DNA from: CADEDH01 sp041394285
Lineage (GTDB): Bacteria > Actinomycetota > Acidimicrobiia > Acidimicrobiales > SZUA-35
DNA: 64,000 nt
Assembly (NCBI GenBank): GCA_041394285.1
Contig: JAWKIL010000027.1
Location: 1 to 64,000, forward strand
Reading direction: 5' to 3'
Shown: in pieces, positions 38,374 through 48,108 of the stretch
Layout of the letters: each line of letters opens with the position of its first letter
Numbering within the stretch: position 1 is the first letter of the stretch
Translations under genes and position numbers: made by a program
The notes under the pieces: model-generated
The model's input: the letters and a program-made list of their open reading frames with translations, nothing else
What the model was told of the DNA's origin: nothing
Databases searched by the model: none

Positions 38374-39605
38374 TAGGCACCCTCCGCAACGAGCGAGGCA
38401 TAGACCTCTTCGAGACCGTCGATCCACGTGGTAGGGGTGCTGGCCAGGCCTGGCGCCACTGCGAGGGCCAGCCGACTCTTCGCCGCCAGTTCGGTACTGC
38501 TGACATCGACGATCGCGGCCAGCGTCTCCGACAAGGCGCCGGGAGCGAAGGCGTCGAATTGCCAGCCGGCGCCCGCTCTCGCGATCTCTGGCGCCAGCAG
38601 TGCCGTGGCCGACGCAGCGACCGGCAGGCCCGATGCCAGAGCCTCCACCGCCACCATGCCGAACGGCTCGGGATAGAGCGTCGGCATGACGAGCGCACGG
38701 GCCTCGGCGGCGTAGCGGGCAAGTCCCTGTCGGTCCTGCCAGCCAACGAGCGCGGCGTCGGGGAAGGCAGCCCGTATCCGGGCCTCCATCGGGCCCTCCC
38801 CCACGAACGTCACCGGCGCACCGATCCGGGCAGCCGCCACCGCCAACTCCAACGCACCCTTCTCTGGAGCCAAGCGCCCCACGAACAGGAGCTGTTTGTT
38901 GTCCTGTGGCGATGCCGGCGCCGCAAGGAAGGGCTGGGCCGGATTGCGGAGTACCCGCAGGCGGGCCGGATCGAGCCCAGAGCGCTCGAATGCCGTTGCC
39001 ATCCCGGGGTGGATAAGAAGCACTAGCGGCATGCGGGGACCGGTAAAGACTTCGCCCAGTAGCCGATGGCGGGCCACTCGCCACACTTTGTGACTCCGGC
39101 TGCGCTTGTCGCAGTTGGTGACCACGCAGCTCCTGCTCATAGGCACCAGCTCGCAAGCCGACGACGCCGGATAGTTCCAGAATCCGCCGCCGGGGCAGGC
39201 GGGAAAGTAATCGTGCCCATGGACCACCAGCCGATCTATCACCGGCCGCAGCGCCCGGAAGATCGAAGGCGACCAGATCTGGGCCCAAGAGTGTAGATGC
39301 CAGACATCGTCGGGCCGGCCGTTGCGAGCGATCCAGTCGGTGATGAAAGCCGCAGCACGCCGGTTCCACAGGCCCCCGACCAGAGCCTGCGGACGGCTGG
39401 CAGTCAGCAGACGCTCACCGCCGATTGCGAGCACCGTCACCCCGAGATCGGCCAAGGCTGGATCGTCGCCGGAGTCGCCGCACAGGAGCACCACCTCGCG
39501 ACCTCGCTCCGCCAGCAGCCGCGCCGCCAACAAGGCCAGCCCGGTAGCGCCGCCACGAGCCGTGCTCGAATCGTTGACGATGATGATCCTCGAGCCCGAT
39601 GTCAC
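38373..39605 (-). CDS. GT4 glycosyltransferase
   Basis: A GTG at 39605, in a GTGA overlap with the pyruvyltransferase stop, starts VTSGSRIIIVNDSSTARGGA. The 410-residue protein has an N-terminal domain with VWHLHSWAQIWSPSIFRAL and RLVVHGHDYFPACPGGGFWNY. The donor half has KQLLFVGRLAPEKGALELAVA, VTFVGEGPMEARIRAAF, VMPTLYPEPFGMVAVEALAS (E-x7-E) and GLPVAASATALLAPEIA. A run of conserved Cys in the middle (CELVPMSRSCVVTNCDK) is seen in some GT4 capsule enzymes that carry a small metal site. The specificity is not readable. Confidence 0.88.
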   Translation of the reverse strand: MTSGSRIIIVNDSSTARGGATGLALLAARLLAERGREVVLLCGDSGDDPALADLGVTVLAIGGERLLTASRPQALVGGLWNRRAAAFITDWIARNGRPDDVWHLHSWAQIWSPSIFRALRPVIDRLVVHGHDYFPACPGGGFWNYPASSACELVPMSRSCVVTNCDKRSRSHKVWRVARHRLLGEVFTGPRMPLVLLIHPGMATAFERSGLDPARLRVLRNPAQPFLAAPASPQDNKQLLFVGRLAPEKGALELAVAAARIGAPVTFVGEGPMEARIRAAFPDAALVGWQDRQGLARYAAEARALVMPTLYPEPFGMVAVEALASGLPVAASATALLAPEIARAGAGWQFDAFAPGALSETLAAIVDVSSTELAAKSRLALAVAPGLASTPTTWIDGLEEVYASLVAEGA

Positions 39606-40867
39606 GATGGGGGGCCGCCTTCCCGCACCGTCAGCCCACCGGCTTCCCATGCGCTCTGCAGGCCCCGCCGGCACTCCTTCACCACGGCCGCAAGAGCTTC
39701 AGGGTCAACGCCCCTCAGTATCGCGGCCTCCACCCGATCGGCCACAGTGACCGACCGGACCAACGGATCCTCCACCATGAAAGAGCCCAGCCCGACCGAA
39801 GCGAAGAAATCACCCACCTTGCGATCCCAGGCCAGCCCGACGATCGGGACCCCGTAGCTGTAGGCAACCACGCATGAGTGCAGGCGATGCCCCACCACTG
39901 CGCTGCAGGAGGCCACTAGGCGAGCCAGTTCACGACCCGTCTTGGGCGACACCCCGATCTCTACGTCCCCGGTAGCTACAGCTCCGGCCAGGAGCGGATC
40001 GGCCCCCAATACCTCCACCGCCGCCGCATCCTCGGCCGACCCGTTGCAGAACAAGCGCACCCGGTGACCCCGTGCGACGAGTTCGGTCACGAGGCCACGG
40101 AGCATGGCCGTCAAGTTCATGGCCGCCGGGAACGTTCCCGCCCCGGCGATCGGCACGTCGGCGTGATAGGCCAGCGTGCCGAGGCCAGCGATGTTCACAC
40201 CCACCGGAGCGTCGCTTGGCCGTAGCACCGGCCCATAGCACTGACGGGCTAGCACGCCGGGATCGGGCAGCAGCTCAGGCTGCACCTCCGATCCGAACTG
40301 GTCACACCAAGCATCTAGTGACGGCTCGATCACGCACCCTGACGAACTGCAGATCCGATCCCAGCAACTCGCGGAACGCCGGGCCGCCGGTGACCAGTTC
40401 TGGCCACCTGACGGCGCCGATCACGATCGGAACCCCAACGGAACGGGAGAGACCCGCCACCCGCGCCACCTTGCGGGGGAAGTTGAGGTCGAGGCCCAGC
40501 TGGCCACCGGGGATGACGACAAGATCGGCTGTTCTGGCGGTCCCGCCAAGCCGTGTCGGTCTGCCGGAACTGCCGAAGCAACAAGACGCGGACGAGTTGA
40601 CGCCGCTGGGCCCGGCAGCTCGTTCAACATCCGTACGGCTGTAGGAACGTCGACCCATGGTGCGCTCGCCGGGGCGAACCGACCCGCCATGTCGAGCATC
40701 TGCACATCGACGCCGGGCACGTCGGCCGCCAGCGCCCATGCGGCGCAGTCGGCGACAACGCCATCACCCACGTTCTCGCTGCTGCGGGCAACCGCCGTGA
40801 CGACTGGGGGCGGGACCGGTGAACGACCGGAGATAGTCGGCTGGTTCACTATGGTTCGCCCGGTCAC
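39602..40867 (-). CDS. Polysaccharide pyruvyl transferase (CsaB/WcaK family), frameshifted
   Basis: The GTG at 40867 overlaps the upstream GT2 stop (GTGA). The first part gives VVTAVARSSENVGDGVVADC, RAPRPRLVASAV-like text and RMLNELPG. A shift near 40560 gives ADLVVIPGGQLGLDLNFPRKV, GVPIVIGAVRWPELV and LQFVRVRDR. A second change near 40315 leads into 39602-40333 with IAGLGTLAYHADVP, HRVRLFCNGSAEDAAA, EIGVSPKTGRELARLVASCS and VVGHRLHSCVVAYSYGVPIV, the hallmark HR-x-H region. The enzyme moves pyruvate from PEP onto a sugar as a ketal, giving the polymer negative charge. It is placed between a GT2 and a GT4. Confidence 0.75.
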
Positions 40868-41787
40868 AGCCGCGTGATCCGGGACGGTGCCAGAGTGCCC
40901 CGGAGGAGATCGGCGAAAGCCAGCCAGTTACCCGTGGCTCGTCCCCTGCGGTCGAACCACGGCTCGGGGCGGGCCAGCTTCAGGTGGTTGGCCGCCACGT
41001 TGCGGGCCAGCCATGGTGTAGGCGGCGCCCCTCCAGGAGAGCGAGCCCTTTCGTGCCATGTATACTGGGTTGGCGATCTGGCTATACCCGAAGCGTGTGC
41101 CGTTCGGCTCCCGGCCCCGCTTCTCGCCGCAGTGCACGCCGGAAAACGCTTCTGTGCGAACCGTGAGCCCCGGCACCCGACCGCTGAAGTCGTTGTCTTC
41201 GAGCCAGGCATAGAGCGGTAGCTCTTCATCGAACTCCATGCCGCGGATCCCCGAGAGGCGGTATGCCATGTTGCAGCCGTAGAGCCGCCGCGTCTTCTCG
41301 ACAATCGATGTGCTCGCCTTATCGCCCCGAGCATCATGCTGATCGACGATCTGCTCAGCCCGGGCGAGATCCCCGGGCCGATGATGCCGTCTAACAGGAC
41401 CAGACCGTCGGCTCCCATCACTTCCGGGTGCGCTGCGAAGAACCGAGAGACTCCGGCGATGGCGAAGCGCGACGGCACAAAGTCGTCGTCGTAGAACAAT
41501 ACGACATCGGCGGTTTGACTCAACCGACGAAGCCCACGATTTCAGCCGAACAGCCGACCCTCGTGGCCCAAAGACGTCAATAATCGGATCGGATGGCCCG
41601 CTACCGGACATCAGGAAGATCCGATGCCGACTCCACAGACAGCAGCACCTGGATGTGGCAACACTGTCTGGTTATCCAGGCAGCGAAGCAATGTTGCGAC
41701 GCTCGCGGTCTCCTGGGGACGTAACGACCACGGCAATGCAGTGACGAAGTCTCGCTGATTGGGGACGGCGATCCGATGGATGAATGG
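40864..41787 (-). CDS. GT2 family glycosyltransferase, frameshifted
   Basis: The segments, read across frames, form a GT2 (GT-A) enzyme. The N-terminal CIAVVVTSPGDRERRNIASL lies near 41730, then CLDNQTVLPH and IQVLLSVESASDLPD. The metal-binding VVLFYDDDFVPSRFAIAGVS lies near 41480, followed by FFAAHPEVMGADGLVLLDG. In another frame YGCNMAYRLSGIRGMEFDEELPLYAWLEDNDFSG completes the acceptor-site domain. At least three frame changes (near 41680, 41350 and 40970) are required. The DDD motif confirms a nucleotide-diphospho-sugar binding GT-A fold. The exact start is unclear because the preceding gene runs to 41788. Confidence 0.65.
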
Positions 41788-43277
41788 CTACGCCAGCACC
41801 ACCGGCCGCTCGACGCCGCCCCTGGCCGACTGACGATATCGATGACGGTCTCGCCCTCCACGTTTGTGATCGGTCTGGGCCTTGTTCATGTAGCTCGGCA
41901 CGTCCACGCCAGCGTTCGATGGCTGGAGCGATGTCGAGGTGGAGATACGGCCTCGCCCGCCAGCGGCCTGCTGACCCGACTCGTACACCACCATCGACCC
42001 ACCAGGTGTGGCGGCTGGAGCAGGTGATTCCGTCCTGGTGAAGGCATGAAGCCGACGCCGCAAGGCCTCCCTACGCACCTGGCCAACACGACCACATCGA
42101 GCGTTGTGCACAGACCTTCGAAGCAGAGGCAGCTGCCGTCGTTGGCCCTCGTGTAGGTGAACGGAGGCACTTCGTTGTCGCACCGGTAGGGGGGCCACCC
42201 CACCGGACGCAGGTCCAGCAGGGCGTCGCTCGAACTCGTCGGCCGATTCGGCCGCCAGGACCGAGATGTTCGGCACCATGGCGTGCCCTCCGTCCAGGAG
42301 CCGGGCTCGAACCTTAACCCTCGCATGAACGCAGCCAGGTCCACGATGGTGCGGAAGCCGGGCGACGGCTTCGAGGCCACACCGGCCTGGCCCAGGCTGG
42401 TGACGAACACGATCTTGTAGCCCTGGCGAGCCGGCCCCGCCAGCATCCGGGCGAAGATCTCGTCGAGCCGGGCCAGGGCGAAGTCGACCTCGCCGCCGTA
42501 CCGGCGGCGCCAGTCCTCCGGCATCTGGTTGCGCTCGATGTCTTCGGGGTAGGCGGCGGCCCAGTAGCGGTGCAGAGCGGCGGCCACGTGGTTGGTGTGG
42601 AAGGTGGCGAACGCCGGCTGGTGCCGCAGCAGTTCCTTCTCGAAGACGTCGTAGGCCACCAGCGGCTGCACGGATCGACGGCGGCAGGCCAGGTGATGCC
42701 GCACCTGCTCGGCTGCCAGCACACGAACGGCCATGGCCATCGTGCGGGCCCGCCGGTAGCGAGCGAGGTACTGCAGGGCGAATCGTCCGAGCTCGCCGAA
42801 GGCGATCGAGCGGTCGACGTTGCGGCCCGACTTGCGGGTCATAGCCAGGTTGAAGCTCTGGAACCAGCGAAGGTGGTCCGGATGGGCGTGGGGATCGGGC
42901 ACGAAGACGTCGGGCACGTGGAACGCGCAACACGGCGGCGGGGCGCCCACGAGCTCGGAGTGCAGCGAGCCGAACACGCCGTAGGTGACGCCGGCCCGAC
43001 CGAGCAGATCCCAGATGGGGGGAAACGAGACGTTGGCCGCGGTCAGGTCTTGCGACAGGTGAAGGATCCGATGCTCGACGTCGCGAACACCACGGTGCAG
43101 GGTGGGCCAACTGATCCAGGGATCGAGCTCGATCTGGTCTTCGCACACCGTCTCGAACTGGCGGCCCTGGTTCATCACCTGGGCCAGCGTCGAGCTGGGA
43201 TGGCGGGCCACGTAGTGATCCAGCACCGGGAACGGCACCTCGTTCACCTCGAACAGAAGCATCTTCTGGGCATTCAC
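41788..43277 (-). CDS. Alkaline-phosphatase-superfamily-like protein of a polysaccharide cluster, frameshifted
   Basis: The GTG at 43277 (GGAGAG upstream) starts KMLLFEVNEVPFPVLDHYV. Next come FETVCEDQIELDPWISWPTLHRGV, PPIWDLLGRAGVTYGVFGSLH and FNLAMTRKSGRNVDRSIAFGE. These are features I associate with a poorly described branch of the alkaline-phosphatase/sulfatase-like fold found in O-antigen and capsule clusters. Frame changes near 42270 and 42030 are needed, after which the end reads GSMVVYESGQQ to a stop at 41788. WPTLHRGV may carry the nucleophile position, and KIVFVTSLGQAG marks a later core strand. A role in transferring phospho-groups to the polymer is inference. Confidence 0.55.
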
Positions 43278-43289
43278 GGCCGTCTCTCC

Positions 43290-44450
43290 TCAGCTGTCTT
43301 GCGCACGGTTGGCGTGGGTCGGGATGGGGCGATCAGGGCCGGCATCGCCGGGGCCCCGCATCAGCGCCTCGGCCAGGCCCCGCATCTGCTTGTGGAAACG
43401 CTCGGGGCGGAAGCGCCATGCGTGCTGCCGGCAGGTGTCGACCGAGACATCGAGGGCCAGGCACCTCTCGATCGCCTGGGCGAAGTCTTCGGCCGTCTGA
43501 GTGGCGGCGAGCACGCCGGTGACGCCATCGCGTACGGTGTCCAGCGCTCCCCCGGCGGCCAGGGCCGCCACCGGCACCCCTGCCGCCTGAGCCTCCACGG
43601 CGACGATGCCGAAGTCTTCGAACGGCGGGAAGACGAAGACGGAGGCTCCGCTCATGAGATGGGCCACCTCACGCCGTGTCGGCTGCACCACGAAGCGCAC
43701 GTCGCCACCGGCGGCGCCGGCCAAGGCCCGGAGCCGCTGCTCCTCGGGCCCCGACCCGGCCACCACCAGCGGTATCCGGGCCAGCGCGCAGGCTTCGATG
43801 GCGACGTCGAGGTGCTTGTAGGCGATCCACCGTGACAGAGCGAGGGCGTAACCCTCCCGCCGCGCCGGCCGATTGATGAGGTCGTCGACCTGTACCGGCG
43901 GGTGGACGACCGCGGCCGACCGCCCGTAGAACGCCTGGATGCGGCCTGCCACCTCGGTGGAGTTGGCCACCATCTGATCCACCGCCGGCACTCCTGCCGC
44001 AGGTCGGCCTGCAGCACTCCCGTGCCGCGCGGACCACGGCCGTCGGGCAGCTCGGGGATCCAGCTCCGGTGTCCAGGCGTAGCGCATGGGCGTGCACGTA
44101 GGAGAGAGCTGCCGGGCATCGCCAGCGGGGAACCTGCGGCGAAGGCATGGGCTGACGTGACGTTTACAGGTCGTAGGTCCCTCGCCCCTGAATCGTTCTC
44201 CAGGCCAGGGGCATCAACGGCAACGTGAGGCTGCGGTACTGGTGCCGCCGGCGCCGTGTGCTGGAGAAAGGTGGTGCGGATGGGCGGTCAGGGCGGTACG
44301 AACGCGAGGGGGTTCGGCTGACGGGTGAGGGCGAAGAGGTCGGCTGTGGGAAAGGCCTCGGCGAGATGCTCGGAAGACGAACTCGAGGCCGGCCTTTGCC
44401 GCCAACCACTCGTGAACCCGGCGATCTTTGAGATCATCGAGACCGCTCAT
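43290..44450 (-). CDS. GT4 glycosyltransferase with several frameshifts
   Basis: The ATG at 44450 starts a frame with RVHEWLAAKAGLEFVF, the usual opening of GT4 capsule enzymes. Frame changes follow near 44370, 44250, 44140 and 44060: HQYRSLTLPLMPLAWRT in one frame, VTSAHAFAAG in another, then MRYAWTPELDPRA. From there the frame is intact to 43290 with VDQMVANSTEVAGRIQAFY, YALALSRWIAYKHLDVAIEA, PLVVAGSGPEEQRL, VQPTRREVAHLMSGASVFV and EDFGIVAVEAQAAGVPV (E-x7-E). The reassembled length of about 385 residues is normal, so I read it as one gene with indels. It directly precedes the phosphatase-like gene. Confidence 0.65.
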
Positions 44451-44939
44451 TCTTCCGATCCCTCTTCTGCGATCCGACGGCGAAGAACCCGGGATCTGGT
44501 GCTACTCGTTCGACCTTGCGGCGCAAGCCAAGGTGTATGTCCCCATCGATTTCATGACGAGTGGAGACAACCGGTGATACACCCAATGGCGTACCCGACT
44601 GCCCTTCTCGCCCATTGAGCGGATCGCCCACGCCGAGCATTGAGCCCACGCGGGCACGCGTATACCGGGCAACGTTCTGGAGTAATGCGTCACACCAAGC
44701 ACCACCATTGATCGCTTAATGACACCCATCTTGATGGCATAGAGATGATTGTCTCCTCGATCCACAGAGTGCGGGGCCGGGCTCCCTCGCCCTGTTTGCG
44801 GATTCGACAACACGGGCCGCAGGTCGATCACCTGCTTCGCCACCGCCCGGCCCGCTGTCGGCGTCCCACATCCTGATCTCGATCAACCCGGCCCGCCAGC
44901 ACGAGCGGGCTGAGTCGGCCTGCCGGGTAGTAGTAGCGG
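44451..44939. other. Intergenic region downstream of the co-polymerase gene
   Basis: About 490 bases of moderate GC between the Wzz/Wzc-like gene and the frameshifted GT4. Short minus-strand open frames (for example 44502-44843) show no recognisable protein features. It may contain the end of one transcript and the promoter for the module-3 genes, but I see no clear terminator. Confidence 0.4.
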
Positions 44940-46529
44940 TCAGCCGTCGGTCTCGTCGACTCCGGACAGGATGAGATGCCCAGCAGGCGCTGGCACCCAC
45001 GATGCGCAACGCTCGATGGTCTCGGCCAGCTCGCGCGTACTTGTGGAGCCAGCCCTCACAGTGATCACCACGCCGTCGACGTGCTTGGCCATCGTATGGG
45101 GATCCGATACAGCGAGAAGTGGCGGCGAGTCGAGGATCACCACCTCCGACTGCTCCCGTAGCCACGAGACGGCATCGAGGAAGCCGGTGGTACCCACGAA
45201 CGCAGCGGGGCTCGGCGGCACGGTGCCGGTGGGGAGCACAAGGAGGTTCGACAGATCGGCTTCCCCGATCCGGCACACCGCCCTCCGGATGGGCAGCCCG
45301 TGCAGAATCACGTCGGACAGACCCGGGGTCTGCCCGATGCCGAACACCTTGTGGACCCGGCCCCGGCGGAAATCGACGTCAACCAGCACCGTGCGCTTGC
45401 CAATGAGGGCGAACGCCAATGCCAGGTTGCAGGCGCTGGTGGTCTTTCCCTCGTTGGCCCGGGCCGACGTGATGAGTATCGAGCGGAGGTCACCCTCCAT
45501 GGAGAGGAAGCCGAGCGACGACCTGACCTTGTGGTAGGCGTTGGCGTGCGGCCCCTCGGCATCGACGTGGGTGGCCAGATCGAGCCGGGCCTGCTCGGTC
45601 TTCTTGGCTTCGGGCACAGAGGCCAGCACCGGCAGGTCGGTCACCTTCTGCACGTCGGCCGGCGATGAGATGGTTGTGTCACGGGTTTCGGCCATCAACG
45701 CCAGGCCGAACCCCACCAGGACGCCAAGCACGATCCCCAACGCCAGATTGCGGGACAGGGGGGCGTTGATGGTGCCCTGTGGCGGCGCAGCCACCTGCAC
45801 CACGCGGGCCTCACCCACCGCAGCCAGTTCCGAGCGGAGCTTCAGCTCCGACAGGCTGTTCACCGTGGCCTCGGACTCGTTGGCGACCAGCTGCAACTCG
45901 TAGCTCAGGTCTTCGGCCAGACGGTTGTACTGCTGCTGAAGGAGCGCCACCTCTCGCTGGTTCTCGGTCTCGGCGATCTGGTCGCTGAGCTCGTCGAGCG
46001 GGGCACGGATCTGCTGGCGCTGCTGGCGCAGCTCCTGCAGGCGCGTCTGAAGGCTGGCCGCGGCGGCGCTGATGTCGTCCACCGCCGCTGCCCGCTTCGC
46101 CTCGATGTACTTGTTGGCCCAGGTGTTGGCGAACGCGGCCGCTTCATCGGCGGTGACGGCCCGGGCCGTGAACTCGAGCACATCGGCATCGGTGTCGGCC
46201 GTGATGGCGACGTCGGGCAGATCGCCCAGCTCGTCACGCACAGATGCCTCGACCTCGTCGCTGTAGGCGAGGGAGATCTCGTTCGACAGCTCACGCGAGA
46301 GGAACACCGGATTCTGTGAGCTGGGATCCAGCGCCTCGCGGGATGCGGTATCTGCCAGCAGCACCCGGGCCACACTCGAATAGGCCGGCGGGCGGGTGAG
46401 GGTCCAGGCCGCCGAGAGCGAGCCGAACGCAAGGATCGCAGTGGCCATCCACAGCCATCGCCGGCGGGCGATCGCCAGGTAGTCGAGCAGGCCGTACTCG
46501 ACCGACCTCCCTGCATCCAAGGTCTGCAT
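44940..46529 (-). CDS. Polysaccharide co-polymerase fused to a tyrosine-kinase-type ATPase (Wzz/Wzc-like)
   Basis: From the ATG at 46529 (529 residues), a Wzz-type N-terminal half has one helix near residue 25-45 (LWMATAILAFGSLSAAWTL). A long coiled-coil periplasmic loop follows (LQTRLQELRQQRQQIRAPLDEL), then a second helix SRNLALGIVLGVLVGFGLAL. The cytosolic half is a BY-kinase ATPase: Walker A ILITSARANEGKTTSACNLA, Walker A' VLVDVDFRRGRVHKVF and Walker B SEVVILDSPPLLAVSD. The C-terminus has no obvious Tyr cluster, so autophosphorylation is uncertain. Such proteins set chain length for Wzx/Wzy systems. It heads the island at its far end. Confidence 0.88.
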   Translation of the reverse strand: MQTLDAGRSVEYGLLDYLAIARRRWLWMATAILAFGSLSAAWTLTRPPAYSSVARVLLADTASREALDPSSQNPVFLSRELSNEISLAYSDEVEASVRDELGDLPDVAITADTDADVLEFTARAVTADEAAAFANTWANKYIEAKRAAAVDDISAAAASLQTRLQELRQQRQQIRAPLDELSDQIAETENQREVALLQQQYNRLAEDLSYELQLVANESEATVNSLSELKLRSELAAVGEARVVQVAAPPQGTINAPLSRNLALGIVLGVLVGFGLALMAETRDTTISSPADVQKVTDLPVLASVPEAKKTEQARLDLATHVDAEGPHANAYHKVRSSLGFLSMEGDLRSILITSARANEGKTTSACNLALAFALIGKRTVLVDVDFRRGRVHKVFGIGQTPGLSDVILHGLPIRRAVCRIGEADLSNLLVLPTGTVPPSPAAFVGTTGFLDAVSWLREQSEVVILDSPPLLAVSDPHTMAKHVDGVVITVRAGSTSTRELAETIERCASWVPAPAGHLILSGVDETDG

Positions 46530-46909
46530 CGGAGACACGATATCGCAACGATAGAGCAATAAAGCCTGGAAGACCACCATCCAAACTAAGAGGCAACAGA
46601 CTCACTTCTCTGGCGGTTTGATCGACACACACAATCTCGCTTGTGGATTCATGGCGTTTCACCGCCGTCGATTGCTTGGCGACAAAAGGAGAGTCAAGAA
46701 ATAGCGGAAGACTTCCCGACCCATTCGCCACACGGACCTGGCTGGTTGATGCGGGGGCTCTCGCCCCGGCCACGGCCGAGCTTCCACCGGACGCCTCCGG
46801 GATCGGCTTCGCTGGCCTGAGCGCTCTGGGTCGAACCGCCGGGCAGAGGCCATTGGGCCGACAACCGCTCCGCTGACCGTCGGCTGCCAACCAGTGGCAG
46901 AATGGCAGT
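46530..46909. other. Divergent promoter region
   Basis: About 380 bases between the co-polymerase gene (minus) and a hypothetical membrane protein gene (plus). The half next to the co-polymerase is AT-richer and likely contains its promoter. I see no gene, and none of the structured leader elements found at the other module heads. Confidence 0.4.
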
Positions 46910-47931
46910 GTGATCGGGGATCGAAGCAGTCGTCAGCGTGGCGCACGGACGGCGTCGGCCACCCCGGCCCATCCCGTCGCCAGCGCGGACCAGCCCGCGG
47001 TTCCGGCTCCAACGACCCCGACGGCCCACCCGGCCCCGAGCACTGGCACTGTGGCGCCTATCGATACCGCCCCTCCCCCACCGCCACCGACCCCGTTCGA
47101 CCCCTCTGGCCCCTCCCTCGACCAGGCGGCCGTGGAGCGCGTACTGCGCCGCGCCGTGGAGCTGGCCGGGCACCTGCCCACGGCGGCCGAGCCCGACACC
47201 CGGGTGCCGGTGGACGTGCTCCACCAGGTGGCCGAGGAGCTGGCCATCCCCCACGCCGCCGTGGCCCAGGCCCTGGCCGAGGAGCGGGCGGCCGAGATCC
47301 ACCGCCCGGGCCGGGGCCCCTCCCGCTCGGTGACCGACCGCATCTTCGGCCCCGGCGAGGTGCAGGCCGTGGCCGGCACCCGCCTCCCGCCCGATCGGGC
47401 CATGGTCCACCTCGACCAGTGGCTGGAACGGCGCCACCACCTCCGGGTGCGTCACCCCACGGCCGACACCGTGGGGGCCGTCCGCCGCCAGGGCCTCATG
47501 CCGTCGGTGACCCACAGCGTGCGGGCCGCCACCGGCACCGCCGGCCTGGCCACTGCCCGGGAGGTCCGGGCCGCCGTGGCCGGTACCGAGCCTGGCGCCC
47601 CCGAGAGCTCGGTGGTGGTGGTCGCCGACATACGCAACCGGCGGGCCCGCTCCGTGGCGGCCGGATCGGCCGTGGCCGCCGGCACGTCGGCCGTGGTGGC
47701 GGTGGCCGCCCTGCTCACCGCCCCCGTCACCCTCGTCGGCGTACCCGTCGCCCTCGGCGGCGGCTGGGCCGTGGCCCGCCTCACCCACCACCGGGGCGTG
47801 AAGAAGGTCCGCATCGAGGTGGAGATCACAGCGAGCAGGTCGCCTCTCTGGGCCCTACCCCCACCCGCATCGAGCAGGCCGTCGACAAGCTCGGCAACCG
47901 CCTGGCCCGCCCCGCCGCCCCCGGATCCTGA
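46910..47931 (+). CDS. Hypothetical membrane protein with a proline-rich N-terminus, one frameshift
   Basis: A GTG at 46910 opens a Pro/Ala-rich, low-complexity N-terminus. A helical module DQAAVERVLRRAVELAGHLP and VLHQVAEELAIPHAAVAQALAEERA follows. Modules like this occur at the N-terminus of many actinobacterial proteins of unknown function. Near residues 250-290 two hydrophobic helices occur (GTSAVVAVAALLTAPVTLVGV). The original frame ends in poor sequence. A shift near 47826 restores the end VASLGPTPTRIEQAVDKLGN to a stop at 47931. No enzymatic motif is visible, and I cannot name a function. It may be regulatory or membrane-anchored. Confidence 0.55.
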
Positions 47932-47949
47932 CCCCGCCCCCCGCTGCGC

Positions 47950-48108
47950 TCAGTGACCAGCGGCTGCGGCCTTCCGCCTCGCCTCGGCCCGCAGCCGGGC
48001 CCACAGCGAGCTGAGCCGCAGCATCGCGTAGGCGCCCGCCCCGGTGACCGCCGTGGCCGCCACCGGCAACAGCTCCTCCACCGGCACCCCGCCCACGTGG
48101 GCGATCAC
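47950..48108 (-). CDS. Small hypothetical protein coupled to DUF899
   Basis: The GTG at 48108 overlaps the DUF899 stop (GTGA) and encodes 52 residues: IAHVGGVPVEELLPVAATAV, a short hydrophobic stretch, then an Arg-rich tail ending at a TGA at 47950. The tight coupling and coherent composition suggest a real gene. The single hydrophobic segment would suit a small membrane protein. Function unknown. Confidence 0.6.
   Translation of the reverse strand: MIAHVGGVPVEELLPVAATAVTGAGAYAMLRLSSLWARLRAEARRKAAAAGH

Noticed and set aside
36904..39369. Long 821-codon extension of the polymerase frame
   Set aside because: Only the part after the GTG at 38373 shows polymerase features. The upstream part is a shadow of the GT4 gene at 38373-39605.
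44716..45276. Minus-strand frame overlapping the co-polymerase 3' end
   Set aside because: It is a shadow of the ATPase domain in another frame, and no family features are present.
46694..47791. 365-codon minus-strand frame
   Set aside because: It overlaps the 5' region of the plus-strand hypothetical membrane protein gene, is Gly-rich and shows no motifs.
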